Of a stretch of 64,000 nucleotides of DNA, positions 54,531 to 63,506 are shown one piece after another; the stretch's first letter is position 1, and each line of letters starts with the position of its first letter. This stretch comes from Burkholderiales bacterium 67-32 (GTDB lineage Bacteria; Pseudomonadota; Gammaproteobacteria; Burkholderiales; Burkholderiaceae_B), in NCBI GenBank assembly GCA_001898625.1, contig MKUP01000022.1, forward strand, positions 186,001 to 250,000. The letters are read 5' to 3'. The notes under the pieces were generated by a model. The model did not search any database. It saw nothing but the letters and a program-made list of their open reading frames with translations, and was not told the DNA's origin. A program made the position numbers and the translations under genes.

Positions 54531-57341
54531 ATGGTTGATAAACAGGTCAATTTCGAGATCACCGCCGGTGACTCGAGCTTTCGCGCGACCATGGCGCGCG
54601 ACCAGGCTGCGCTATCGGCAGTTGGCAACTCGGCCGCCGGCGTCAACGCGGCGCTGGGTAAGCTGAGCGCCGGCGCGCGCAACAGCACCCAGACTTGGGC
54701 CGCGCACCGCAGCGAGATCAACGCTGTCTATGCGGCGATGGGTAAGACCCCGTCCAAGGAAGTGGTGGCCCAGCTCGACCAGATCGAGCGGAAGTTCAAT
54801 AGCCTGGCCAGCACTGCGCAGAGTGGTAACCGTGTCGCCCAGACCGCCCTCCGTGGGTTGCTGGCCGAGTCCCGCAAAGCTGCGACCGCGGACGCCATGC
54901 CCGTACCGAAGGAGGACGGCGGCGGCGTCATGAGCCTGATACGCGGCCGGGCTGGCGCAGCTGCGGCTGCGCTCGGTGTGGTCAGCGTCGCGGCGGCTGG
55001 GATGATGATCGCATCCCGTACCCGCGAGCAGCTCGATTATGCGGATGCGCTCGACGACATGGCGCAGCAGGCCGGCGTGGCAGCGAAAGATCTTTCGACG
55101 TTGACGTACGCCAGCCGCCTCGAGGGCATCGAGAACGAGGCGCTGACGGCATCGCTGGGCAAGTTGTCGAGCCGAATGTTGGATGCCAGCACAGGGGGGA
55201 AGGAATCGGCCGCCGTTTTCAAGGCCTTAGGTATTGCGGTCAAAGACCAGGACGGCAACCTGCGTAGTACGACAGATGTCCTCCTCGACATGTCCGATCG
55301 ATTCGCAGCGATGCCGGATGGGCCCGAGAAAAGCGCGATGGCCATGGAGGCATTCGGCAAGGCCGGGCAGGGTCTGATCCCCTTTCTGAATCACGGTCGC
55401 GAGGGTATCGAGGCCATGCGGGAGGAGGCCCGCAAGCTGGGTATGGAGTTGGACGATGAGACGGCCGCCGCCGCTGGCAACTTCAATGACAACCTGTTTC
55501 GCTTGCAGAGCGCGACCGATGGCGTTTTCAGGCGCCTGGCTGTGGGTCTCTTGCCCACGCTGAACATCGTCACGGACGCGATGGTCGAGAACGCGAAGGA
55601 GGGCGGAGCGCTCTCGTACGTGTTCAGCGGACTCGAGGCGGTATTCAGGGGCGTGGTCATCGTGGGCGGCGCGCTGTGGAACTCCATGAAGATCGTGGGG
55701 ATTTCTGTGGTCGGTACCTCCCAGGCGATTGCGGCCGCTATCACGGGAAACTTCAGCAAGGCCCGCCAGGAGCTGCAGGAAACCGCGGAGCAAATCACCA
55801 AGACGCAGGAATCGTATGCAGAGTTCGCCCGCCGGGTGATCTCTGGGGAGCCGGCGTCATCGTCCTCGGCACCCGCGGGGGTGCGGCCGACTTTCACTCC
55901 CGACGTGGGCGCGCTCGGGGCGACCAAGGCCCAGAGCCGCGTGTCGCAGTGGGATGGGGAGCTGGATCAACTCAAGGTTGCCCACGAACGGCAGAACGCC
56001 GAGAACGGCACCTTCATCCAGTTCAGCTTGGAGGCCGAGCGTGACTTCTGGTCGAAGAAACTCAACACCGTCAAGATGAGCGCGGAGGAGCGGCTCGCGG
56101 TCGAGAAGAAATACCTGGCCGCGTTGACGGGGCTCAACAAGGCGGCGTACGAAGCGCAGCAGGCTGACCAGAAGCGCCAGCTTGACGCCCTTGGCAAGAA
56201 CTATGAGGCGCAACTGGTCCTGGCGCGCGAAATGGCGGAGAAGACCAAGGCGCGGTTTGGGGGGGATTCCAAGGAATACCAGCAGTCCCGCCAGCAGATA
56301 GAGCAAATCGAGCGGTCGCACCAGGACCAGCTCGATCAGTTGCGGATGCTCGGCTATGCGTCCGAGCGCGCTGCCGCAGATGCGGCGCTCAAGTCGGAAG
56401 AGCAGGACGCGCAGCTTTCGTATCAACTGGGCGCGATCAACAAAGAGCAGCTGCTGGCGCTGGAGATGGAATTTCTAGCGCGCCGCCACGAGCTCGATCG
56501 CCAGGCCTTGGAGCAGGGGCTGGCACTCGTCGATCCCGAGCGCGACCCCGTTGCGTACAAGCAGCAGCTCGAGAAGCTACTCGAGTTGGACCGGAAGTTC
56601 GCACTAGAGAAAAAGGGCTTGCAAGGGCAACTTGCTGTTGAGCAGAACAACCCGTTGGCGAATGTCTTCGGCGCCGCTGGTCAGCAGTTCAACCAGGTGG
56701 CGAACGGAATTCTGAGCCGGGCTCAGACCTTGCGGCAGGGGCTGGCCTCGATCTATGGCGGCATCTATCAGAGTTTCATGTCGGAGATGGTGACCAAGCC
56801 TCTGGCGGGCGCTGCAATGCGGTATGCGCGTGAAACAGCGCTCTATCAGGCCATCTTCGGGGTGCAGACCGCGAAACAGGTGGCTGCGTCTGCCGTCGTT
56901 ACGAGCACCAAGGCCGCAGAGGCCGCAGTGGTGGTAAATGCGAACGCGGCGGAGGCGGCTACCGGTGCAGCAGCCTCGCAAGCGGCCATCCCGGTAATCG
57001 GTCCAGGCTTGGCAGTGGGTGCTGCGGCCGCAATGCTGGCATTGGTGTTGGGTATGGGAGCAATCGCGTCGGCAGCCGGCGGATACGACATCCCGAGCGG
57101 TGTCAATCCGCTGGTCCAGGCTCACGCGAAGGAAATGATCTTGCCCGCGCGTTATGCCGACACCATCCGCGGCCTAGGGGACATGCCGGCCATCCTGCAG
57201 CAGGTTCTCGCGGCTCGAACCGGTGGCGATATCTACCACATCAGCGCCATGGACGGCCGCGACGTGGAGAGGGTCCTCAGGAAGAATGCTGGCGCGGTCG
57301 CGGGCGCGGTGAAGTTGCACAAGCGGAGGAACGGAGCATGA
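54531..57341 (+). CDS. Tail tape measure protein
   Basis: 936 residues; sets tail length. Long helical/coiled regions (VVAQLDQIERKFNSLASTAQSG; AALKSEEQDAQLSYQLGAINKEQLLALEMEFLARRHELDRQ), hydrophobic segments near residue 145-165 and near 820-850 (GPGLAVGAAAAMLALVLGMGAIASA), and EAFGKAGQGLIPFL typical of lambda-type tape measures. It follows G/T and precedes tail-tip genes. Confidence 0.9.
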   Translation: MVDKQVNFEITAGDSSFRATMARDQAALSAVGNSAAGVNAALGKLSAGARNSTQTWAAHRSEINAVYAAMGKTPSKEVVAQLDQIERKFNSLASTAQSGNRVAQTALRGLLAESRKAATADAMPVPKEDGGGVMSLIRGRAGAAAAALGVVSVAAAGMMIASRTREQLDYADALDDMAQQAGVAAKDLSTLTYASRLEGIENEALTASLGKLSSRMLDASTGGKESAAVFKALGIAVKDQDGNLRSTTDVLLDMSDRFAAMPDGPEKSAMAMEAFGKAGQGLIPFLNHGREGIEAMREEARKLGMELDDETAAAAGNFNDNLFRLQSATDGVFRRLAVGLLPTLNIVTDAMVENAKEGGALSYVFSGLEAVFRGVVIVGGALWNSMKIVGISVVGTSQAIAAAITGNFSKARQELQETAEQITKTQESYAEFARRVISGEPASSSSAPAGVRPTFTPDVGALGATKAQSRVSQWDGELDQLKVAHERQNAENGTFIQFSLEAERDFWSKKLNTVKMSAEERLAVEKKYLAALTGLNKAAYEAQQADQKRQLDALGKNYEAQLVLAREMAEKTKARFGGDSKEYQQSRQQIEQIERSHQDQLDQLRMLGYASERAAADAALKSEEQDAQLSYQLGAINKEQLLALEMEFLARRHELDRQALEQGLALVDPERDPVAYKQQLEKLLELDRKFALEKKGLQGQLAVEQNNPLANVFGAAGQQFNQVANGILSRAQTLRQGLASIYGGIYQSFMSEMVTKPLAGAAMRYARETALYQAIFGVQTAKQVAASAVVTSTKAAEAAVVVNANAAEAATGAAASQAAIPVIGPGLAVGAAAAMLALVLGMGAIASAAGGYDIPSGVNPLVQAHAKEMILPARYADTIRGLGDMPAILQQVLAARTGGDIYHISAMDGRDVERVLRKNAGAVAGAVKLHKRRNGA

Positions 57342-57979
57342 CGGCCCCGTATCTGCCGCAGCGGCACTACCTCACGAGCCCGGACCGGGCGGGCGTCGAT
57401 GGCGTTCTGCCGGTATTCGCGGGCCAGAAGTTCCTCGCGAGGAAGGCGCCAGTGTGGAGCACCGAGGTTTTCACCAGCCGATCGGGACGCCGTTGGGCCT
57501 CCTCGAATTGGCTGTATCCGATATGGCGGTGGGCGATCCCATACGAGTTCCTGCGGCGGCTGCCGGCGCGCAATGAGCTCGGGCGCCTGTATGCCTTCTT
57601 CAATCAACGGTATGGGCGCGCGGCGGAATTCCTGTACCTCGATCCGGACGATAACGCGGTCGTGGATGAACCGATCGGGCTAGGCGACGGCGCCACCACG
57701 GTCTTCCAGCTGACGCGCAGCCTGGAAGGGTGGGTGGAGCCGGTTACAGCGTTGAACGGCGTGCCGGTCATCTTGGTCGACGGTGTGCAGACGTCTGCAG
57801 TGACGGTCAGCGACCACGGCGTGGTCACGTTTGCCGTCCCGCCGTCTGCCGGCGCCCGGGTTTCCTGGACGGGAGGATACCTATTTCGCTGCGTGTTCAC
57901 GGCCGATTCCATCGAGCCTGCGCAGGCGTTTCGCAGCGTGTGGACGCTGTCCCAGCTTGAGTTCGAGACCTTCAAATGA
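57338..57979 (+). CDS. Distal tail protein, DUF2460 family
   Basis: 213 residues. SRSGRRWASSNWLYPIWRWAIPYEFL and LYAFFNQRYGRAAEFLYLDPDDN are DUF2460 hallmarks; in RcGTA the homologue is the distal tail protein. ATGA overlap with the tape measure end and with the next gene. Contains one 16-bp palindrome copy (15/16). Confidence 0.87.
   Translation: MTAPYLPQRHYLTSPDRAGVDGVLPVFAGQKFLARKAPVWSTEVFTSRSGRRWASSNWLYPIWRWAIPYEFLRRLPARNELGRLYAFFNQRYGRAAEFLYLDPDDNAVVDEPIGLGDGATTVFQLTRSLEGWVEPVTALNGVPVILVDGVQTSAVTVSDHGVVTFAVPPSAGARVSWTGGYLFRCVFTADSIEPAQAFRSVWTLSQLEFETFK
57785..57800. repeat. 16-bp palindrome, copy 3 (one mismatch)
   Basis: GTGCAGACGTCTGCAG, identical to copies 1 and 2 except the last base; the inner 14 bp palindrome is intact. 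Confidence 0.55.
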
Positions 57980-58833
57980 TCGAGCTATCTCCCGAGCTCC
58001 GGGCCTTCCTGAGGTCCAGCCGGAGCTTTCGTATGGCGGATCTCTACACCTTTACGCTGACGGATGGGTCCGGGCTCCAGTGGACGGATTCCGATCGCAC
58101 CATCCGTGTCGGAGACCGGGTGTTCCTGGCAAATGGGGCGCTGATCGAGCGTACCGGTATCAAGCTGACCCGTGGCATCGAAACCCGGACGCTCAGCGTA
58201 ACGCTGACGCCGACCGCCGACGTCACGGTTGCCGGGCGCGCCCTGGCGCCGTTCGTCGTTCGCGGTGGCTTCGATGGTGCCGACGTGTTGCTCGAGCGGG
58301 CGTTCCTGACGCTGGCGGGCGACCTGGTGGGGACGGTGGTGCGCTTCCGCGGCCGGGTGGGGCCGATCGATGACGCGACAGCCGACGAAATTCCGCTGAC
58401 GGTGGTCAGCCGCACGCACGTCCTGGATACCGCCATGCCGGCGGACCTGTACCAGCGGGGATGCCTCAACACCCTGTTCGATCACGCATGCGGGCTGAAC
58501 CGAGCCGACTTTGCGGTCGACGGTGTGGTGATGGGAACGCCCACCGATCGGGCGTTCGGCACGGACCTGGCCGCAGGGGCGGGCTATTTCACCCTGGGCC
58601 GGATCCTGATCGGCGGCGTGCTGCGCAGCATTCGGACGCACGAGGCGGGCGGCCACCTGACTCTGTCGCTACCCCTGCCGGCGGTGCCGTCCGCTGGTAC
58701 GCCGTTCATTGCCTGGCCGGGCTGCGATGGGCAGCAGGCCACGTGCGAGAACAAGTTCAACAACAACCGGGGATCCGGGCGCAATCGCTTTCGCGGTCAG
58801 CCCTACATCCCTGTCGTGGAGACCGCTGTATGA
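57976..58833 (+). CDS. Tail-tip protein, DUF2163/BR0599 family
   Basis: 285 residues: MADLYTFTLTDGSGLQWTDSD at the start and a C-terminal Cys-containing part (RGCLNTLFDHACGLNRADFAV; WPGCDGQQATCENKFNNN). In RcGTA the equivalent is a tail-tip/hub protein with an iron-sulfur-like Cys set. Four-bp overlaps on both sides. Confidence 0.85.
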   Translation: MIELSPELRAFLRSSRSFRMADLYTFTLTDGSGLQWTDSDRTIRVGDRVFLANGALIERTGIKLTRGIETRTLSVTLTPTADVTVAGRALAPFVVRGGFDGADVLLERAFLTLAGDLVGTVVRFRGRVGPIDDATADEIPLTVVSRTHVLDTAMPADLYQRGCLNTLFDHACGLNRADFAVDGVVMGTPTDRAFGTDLAAGAGYFTLGRILIGGVLRSIRTHEAGGHLTLSLPLPAVPSAGTPFIAWPGCDGQQATCENKFNNNRGSGRNRFRGQPYIPVVETAV

Positions 58834-59294
58834 ACGCGATCGCCTACCTGGCCGAACACGCGTCGGAGGCCGAGGTGCGCGCCGCCATCGTGGCCGAGGC
58901 CCACCTGTGGCTGCGAACCCCGTATCACCATCGCGGCCGCGTACGGGGTGTCGGGGTGGACTGCGCGATGTTGCTGGCCGAGGTGTACGAGCGTGTCGGC
59001 CTCGTCCCGCACATCGATGCGGAGTATGTGCCGGACTGGCACATGCACCGGGATCGGGAGCGGTATCTCGAGTTCCTCGAGCGGTACGCCGACGAAGTGC
59101 CCGTGCCAGCGCCGGGCGACGCGGCGGTCTGGCGGTTCGGGCGGACGTTCTCCCATGGCGCGATCGTGATCGACGGCCACCAGGTCATCCATGCCCATCG
59201 CGGTCGGCCCGTGGAGATCGCGAGCATGGAGGAGACGTATCTGGCTTCGCGTCCCGTGCGGTTCTTCTCGCTCTGGAGCCGCCATGGGTGGTAG
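58830..59294 (+). CDS. NlpC/P60-family tail-tip peptidase
   Basis: 154 residues. Catalytic Cys in GVDCAMLLAEVYERVG and His in TFSHGAIVIDGHQVIHAH; these enzymes cut peptidoglycan stem peptides during DNA entry. TPYHHRGRVRGVGVDCA is the NlpC-type active-site block. Same order as in GTA and lambda K. Confidence 0.88.
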   Translation: MNAIAYLAEHASEAEVRAAIVAEAHLWLRTPYHHRGRVRGVGVDCAMLLAEVYERVGLVPHIDAEYVPDWHMHRDRERYLEFLERYADEVPVPAPGDAAVWRFGRTFSHGAIVIDGHQVIHAHRGRPVEIASMEETYLASRPVRFFSLWSRHGW

Positions 59295-61797
59295 CTCGAC
59301 CATCTCGACCGTCGATCCGAAGATCGGCGGATTCGCGATCCAGAAATCCGCCCTGGGTATTGCGATCGCGCGGTGCTGGGGGACCGTGCGTTTCGGCGGG
59401 AACCTGCTGTCCTATCTGAATTTCCAGGCCATCGAGAACAAGACGGAGCAATCCGCCGGCGGCAAGGGTGGGGACGTTACCCAGACGAACATCGCCTGGA
59501 CGTACCGTGCCGCCGTCATGATCGGCCTGTGTGCGGGCCCGATCGCGGGGATTCGGGCGGTCTATCGCGACAAAGCGGTGTTCAACGATAGCGAGGCCGA
59601 GGGCTCCGCATTGGCCCAAGCGGGGCTGAGCCTGGCGATCGGCCATCTTGGGCAGGCGCCATGGGGCTATCTCGTCACGAACTACCTGGACCAGGCGATC
59701 GGCTATTCGGGGCTGGCCTACGCCTATGCTGCCGACTATCAGCTCAACAGCAATGCAGGCCTGCAGAATCACACGTTCGAGGTTCAGAGCCTGATCCGGG
59801 TCGAAGGAAAGGACGATGCGAATCCCGCCGACATCGTCGACGACTTTCTAAACCATCCGGTCGCCGGCGTCCCCGGGTGGGGTGCGGACTGGCTGGAGGA
59901 CCTGACGGACTACCGGACGTACTGCCTGGCCGCCGGGCTGCTGCTGTCTCCCGTTCTGACCGAGCAACGCTCTGGCGCGGAATTCCTCTCGGAGATCGCT
60001 TCGGCGTCCAACTCGGAAATCGTCGAGAGCGCGGGGCGCCTGCGGTTCGTGCCCTACGGGGATGCGGCCTTGTCGGGAAATGGCGCCACGTGGGCACCCG
60101 ACATGACGCCCCTTTACGACCTGGGGGCGGACGATTTCGAGTCTCGTTTGAGACTGTCTCGCAAGGATCCGGCCGATGTCTACAACTGTACCCAGGTCGA
60201 ATTCTGGAACCGGCAGAACCAATACAACCCGGAGACCATGCCGGCGCCCGATGCTGCGCACATCGAACAGTACGGGCTACGGAAAGAGGATCCGGTCGCG
60301 TTGCATTGCATCTGCGATCCCGCGGTGGCCAGGCTGGTGGCGCAGCTTCGGCTTCAACGCAATTTGACCGGGCAGAACACCTATGTTGGGGTGCTGCCCT
60401 GGAACTACGTCGACCTCGAACCGATGGACCTGGTCACGCTGACCGAGGAGGAACTCGGTCTCGACCGCCAGCTCGCGCGGGTGATCGAGGTCGACGAGGA
60501 CGGCGATGGGCTCCTGCAGGTCACATTCGAGGAGCTCGACGTCGGAGCGGCCAGTGCGGCGCTGTATCCGTCCCAGGGTGGGGCCGGTGGTTCGGTGAAC
60601 TGGCAGGCGGCGCCCGGCAGCATATCGATTCCGGCGCTCTTCAATCCGCCCGAGTCGCTGCTGGGCGGGACGCTGCAGGTGTGGGCGGCTGTGGCAGGCC
60701 TCTCGCCGAACTGGGGCGGCTGCGATGTATGGGCGAGCGCGGACGGAGATACGTACAAACGGATCGGCACGATCAACGGGCGGGCCCGGTACGGCGTAAC
60801 CACGACATCCCTGCCGGCGGGCGCGGATCCGGACACGAGCCATAGCGTTGGCGTCGATCTATCGGCATCCGGAGGAATCCTGCAGAGTGCCACCGCGGCC
60901 GAAGCCGAGGCCGCATTGACGTTGTGCTGGGTCGGCGGCGAGCTGATCGCCTATCGCGACGCGACGCTGACGGCGGCGAGTCGGTACACGCTGGGAGGCT
61001 ACCTGCGTCGGGGGCTCTATGGGACGCCATCGACCAGCCACGCGGCTGGAACGTCGTTCGTGCGGCTGGATGCTTCTCTATTCCGGTTCGACTTCCTACC
61101 GGAGCAGGTCGGCACATCCATCTTCGTCAAATTCGCTAGCTTCAACGTGTTCGGCAAGGCTGGACAGCCAATCGATGGGCTGCCGGCGTACGAGGTGACC
61201 CTGTCGGCGCAGAGGGCGGCACCTGGTCCCGCGCACGACCTGGCGCTGCAGGCGCCGTTCGAGGGCACGTATTTCACGGTGACGTGGGTGGCGGGGGAGC
61301 GAACCGAGCACTCGCGCGTGCGGGTGCTGGACGGCGCGACGGTGCTGCGGGAGATCCAGACGACGGCCACGGCGTTCACCTATCAGCTCGAGGACGCCGA
61401 GGCCGATGCCGTGGTCAAGCGGGACTACATCGTTCAGGTGGTGGCCAGCAACGCCGCCGGCGACGCGACGCCGGTTTCCCTGGCGGTCCACAACTCGGCA
61501 CCGGCGGCGGTGACAGGAATCACGGCGACGCCCGGTACCGGGCAGGTGGTCGTCGACTGGCCGCAGAGTCCCGAGGTGGATCGCGCGGGCTACTACGTCT
61601 ACTACAGCAGCACGTCGGGATTCGATCCGACCGAAGGGGAGGGCGTGCAGGCGTATGACGGGTCGGCGCTGACGGCGACGATCACTGGGTTGGCATCGGG
61701 CAACACGTACTACGGCCGCGTCGCGGCCTACGACACCTGGTCGAAAGATCCTTCCGAGCTGTATTTCAGCGCGGAGTTTTCGTTCGAACCGGATTGA
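59284..61797 (+). CDS. Tail hub / host-specificity protein (J-like) with FN3 domains
   Basis: 837 residues. GGFAIQKSALGIAIARCWGTVRFGGNLL and NIAWTYRAAVMIGLCAGPIAGIRAVYRDK at the N-terminus, a central hub domain (SRKDPADVYNCTQVEF), then two beta-sandwich domains: about 665-750 and an FN3 domain about 755-835 (VDWPQSPEVDRAGYYVYY; GNTYYGRVAAYDTWSK). Overlaps the NlpC gene by 11 bp. Likely carries the receptor-facing tip. Confidence 0.85.
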   Translation: MGGSSTISTVDPKIGGFAIQKSALGIAIARCWGTVRFGGNLLSYLNFQAIENKTEQSAGGKGGDVTQTNIAWTYRAAVMIGLCAGPIAGIRAVYRDKAVFNDSEAEGSALAQAGLSLAIGHLGQAPWGYLVTNYLDQAIGYSGLAYAYAADYQLNSNAGLQNHTFEVQSLIRVEGKDDANPADIVDDFLNHPVAGVPGWGADWLEDLTDYRTYCLAAGLLLSPVLTEQRSGAEFLSEIASASNSEIVESAGRLRFVPYGDAALSGNGATWAPDMTPLYDLGADDFESRLRLSRKDPADVYNCTQVEFWNRQNQYNPETMPAPDAAHIEQYGLRKEDPVALHCICDPAVARLVAQLRLQRNLTGQNTYVGVLPWNYVDLEPMDLVTLTEEELGLDRQLARVIEVDEDGDGLLQVTFEELDVGAASAALYPSQGGAGGSVNWQAAPGSISIPALFNPPESLLGGTLQVWAAVAGLSPNWGGCDVWASADGDTYKRIGTINGRARYGVTTTSLPAGADPDTSHSVGVDLSASGGILQSATAAEAEAALTLCWVGGELIAYRDATLTAASRYTLGGYLRRGLYGTPSTSHAAGTSFVRLDASLFRFDFLPEQVGTSIFVKFASFNVFGKAGQPIDGLPAYEVTLSAQRAAPGPAHDLALQAPFEGTYFTVTWVAGERTEHSRVRVLDGATVLREIQTTATAFTYQLEDAEADAVVKRDYIVQVVASNAAGDATPVSLAVHNSAPAAVTGITATPGTGQVVVDWPQSPEVDRAGYYVYYSSTSGFDPTEGEGVQAYDGSALTATITGLASGNTYYGRVAAYDTWSKDPSELYFSAEFSFEPD

Positions 61798-61811
61798 TTG
61801 GGGAAACGGGA

Positions 61812-63506
61812 ATGCAATATCAAGAGTTTTATGCGGTGCATGCGGATACGGGGAAGGTTCTGCCCAACGCTACCGTGGTTATCAGGGCGTCGGGCTCGGA
61901 TGCGTTTGCCTCGATTTTCGATGCTAATGGCGTCGCGATCCAAAATCCTACTCGAGCCGATAGTGTCGGGCATGTGGGATTCATGGTGGCAGACGGCGAG
62001 TACGACATTCAGTTTCAACTCGGCCCGTACACGGCACCGCCGATCACGAAGATTCTATTCTTCGACCCCGTCCAACTGATCGATAGCGCGACCGGGCTGG
62101 TGGCGCAAGTCTCCGGCCAGGTCGAGGCGGTTCAAGCCATCGCGAACCAGGAAGGTGCTTTCAGGGCGTCGACGTTGGCGGCGGCCATCAGTGCGGGCGT
62201 GGGCGCAACGAATGAGGGTGACACGTTTTCGGCGACTGGCGATGACGTCGACTACATCGGCGTCTACCGGCACGATGCGGGGCCCCTGTCCACGGAAATA
62301 TATCGCGGACCGAAGGCAGAGGCTGTCAAGGCGGCCGCGAATCTTGCATTGCAGGTCAATCGCGCGACTGCGGCCAAATTCGACAATCCCAACTGGTTCA
62401 CCGGGAAGCAAGTTACTGGAGAAGACCTGACGGTATGGACTTATCCTCCGCAAAGCACTGTCAGTAGAGTGGTGCACCGTGGGGAACACTGCATCCGCGT
62501 GGCGGGCGGCTCGGCATGGGTATCCATCCCACGGGCCCACTTCGAGGAATCGAAGATGGTTTCCGTTGGGATGCTGGTGAAGAAATGGTCGGGTCTCACC
62601 TCGAATTCGAACAACTCGTCATTTCGCTGTTGGCAGAAAGACAGCTCGGGGACCGTCATCGCCGGTACGGAATACATCTGGCAATTTCCCAGTGCGGATT
62701 TCGATGGAGATACGTCCCTTCCCATCGAAGGGAAGCCGTTGCATGTGAATTGTGTGAGCGTGGAGTATCGTCCACAGGCGTCGGCGAATGCCGGGACCGG
62801 CGAGATCTTGTTCGCGGCCCCGGTCGCCTGCGGTGGTCCCAGCGCTCTTTACCGAGACTCTCCCGCCACTATCCCGCCGGAGGTGCTCAAGAGGCAAGAT
62901 CTGAACTTAGAGATTACGCCAAACCTGGCTAAGCCTGCCTATTTGCTGAAGGACATCTACGTTACCGACACGGGCAGCCTGAACTCCATCCCAGGATGGC
63001 GCTGCTATCGCATTCCCGTGGTTGCAGGTCAGAAGTACACCTTTGGCAATTTTTCGATCGTCGGCCTCGGCTATTACGCGTTTCGCACCGACAGCACCGT
63101 GGAGCAGAACGGCTCGTTCAATACGAGCGGCTTGCCAGTTACCGTAACGGCGCCGGCCGGGGCAATATGGTTGTATATCGACGTCGCCAGACCGAGCAAC
63201 TCAGACTTGGACTGGGTGAAAACTATTATTTGTCTCGGCGACACACTAATCCCTTATGTCCCAGGCGAGGACACCGTCAAGGGAATCGGCGGCTATCCGG
63301 TCGCGGGCGACATCGATACGACCGGGTTAGCTCGGCTCGGCGACGACGCGAACTTCGACAAGCTGACTTCATCATCTTTCATTACGGGAACCCTGATTCT
63401 CAACCTGCCTTCGGGCAGCACGCGCCCCCCTGAGGTGGACCCGAATGAGGCATGGCTGGACACGAGCGGTGCTGGCGATCCGTTCATCCGCGTGAGGGTT
63501 CCATGA
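61812..63506 (+). CDS. Tail fibre protein
   Basis: 564 residues. N-terminal anchoring domain (QYQEFYAVHADTGKVLPNATVVIRASGSDAFASIFDANGVAIQNPTRADSVGHVGF), a coiled segment (ATGLVAQVSGQVEAVQAIANQEG), then beta-rich modules with GKQVTGEDLTVWTY and PGWRCYRIPVVAGQKYTFGNF. Lower GC than its neighbours in the middle, a sign of exchange in receptor-binding parts. ATG follows GGGAAACGGGA. Confidence 0.8.
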   Translation: MQYQEFYAVHADTGKVLPNATVVIRASGSDAFASIFDANGVAIQNPTRADSVGHVGFMVADGEYDIQFQLGPYTAPPITKILFFDPVQLIDSATGLVAQVSGQVEAVQAIANQEGAFRASTLAAAISAGVGATNEGDTFSATGDDVDYIGVYRHDAGPLSTEIYRGPKAEAVKAAANLALQVNRATAAKFDNPNWFTGKQVTGEDLTVWTYPPQSTVSRVVHRGEHCIRVAGGSAWVSIPRAHFEESKMVSVGMLVKKWSGLTSNSNNSSFRCWQKDSSGTVIAGTEYIWQFPSADFDGDTSLPIEGKPLHVNCVSVEYRPQASANAGTGEILFAAPVACGGPSALYRDSPATIPPEVLKRQDLNLEITPNLAKPAYLLKDIYVTDTGSLNSIPGWRCYRIPVVAGQKYTFGNFSIVGLGYYAFRTDSTVEQNGSFNTSGLPVTVTAPAGAIWLYIDVARPSNSDLDWVKTIICLGDTLIPYVPGEDTVKGIGGYPVAGDIDTTGLARLGDDANFDKLTSSSFITGTLILNLPSGSTRPPEVDPNEAWLDTSGAGDPFIRVRVP

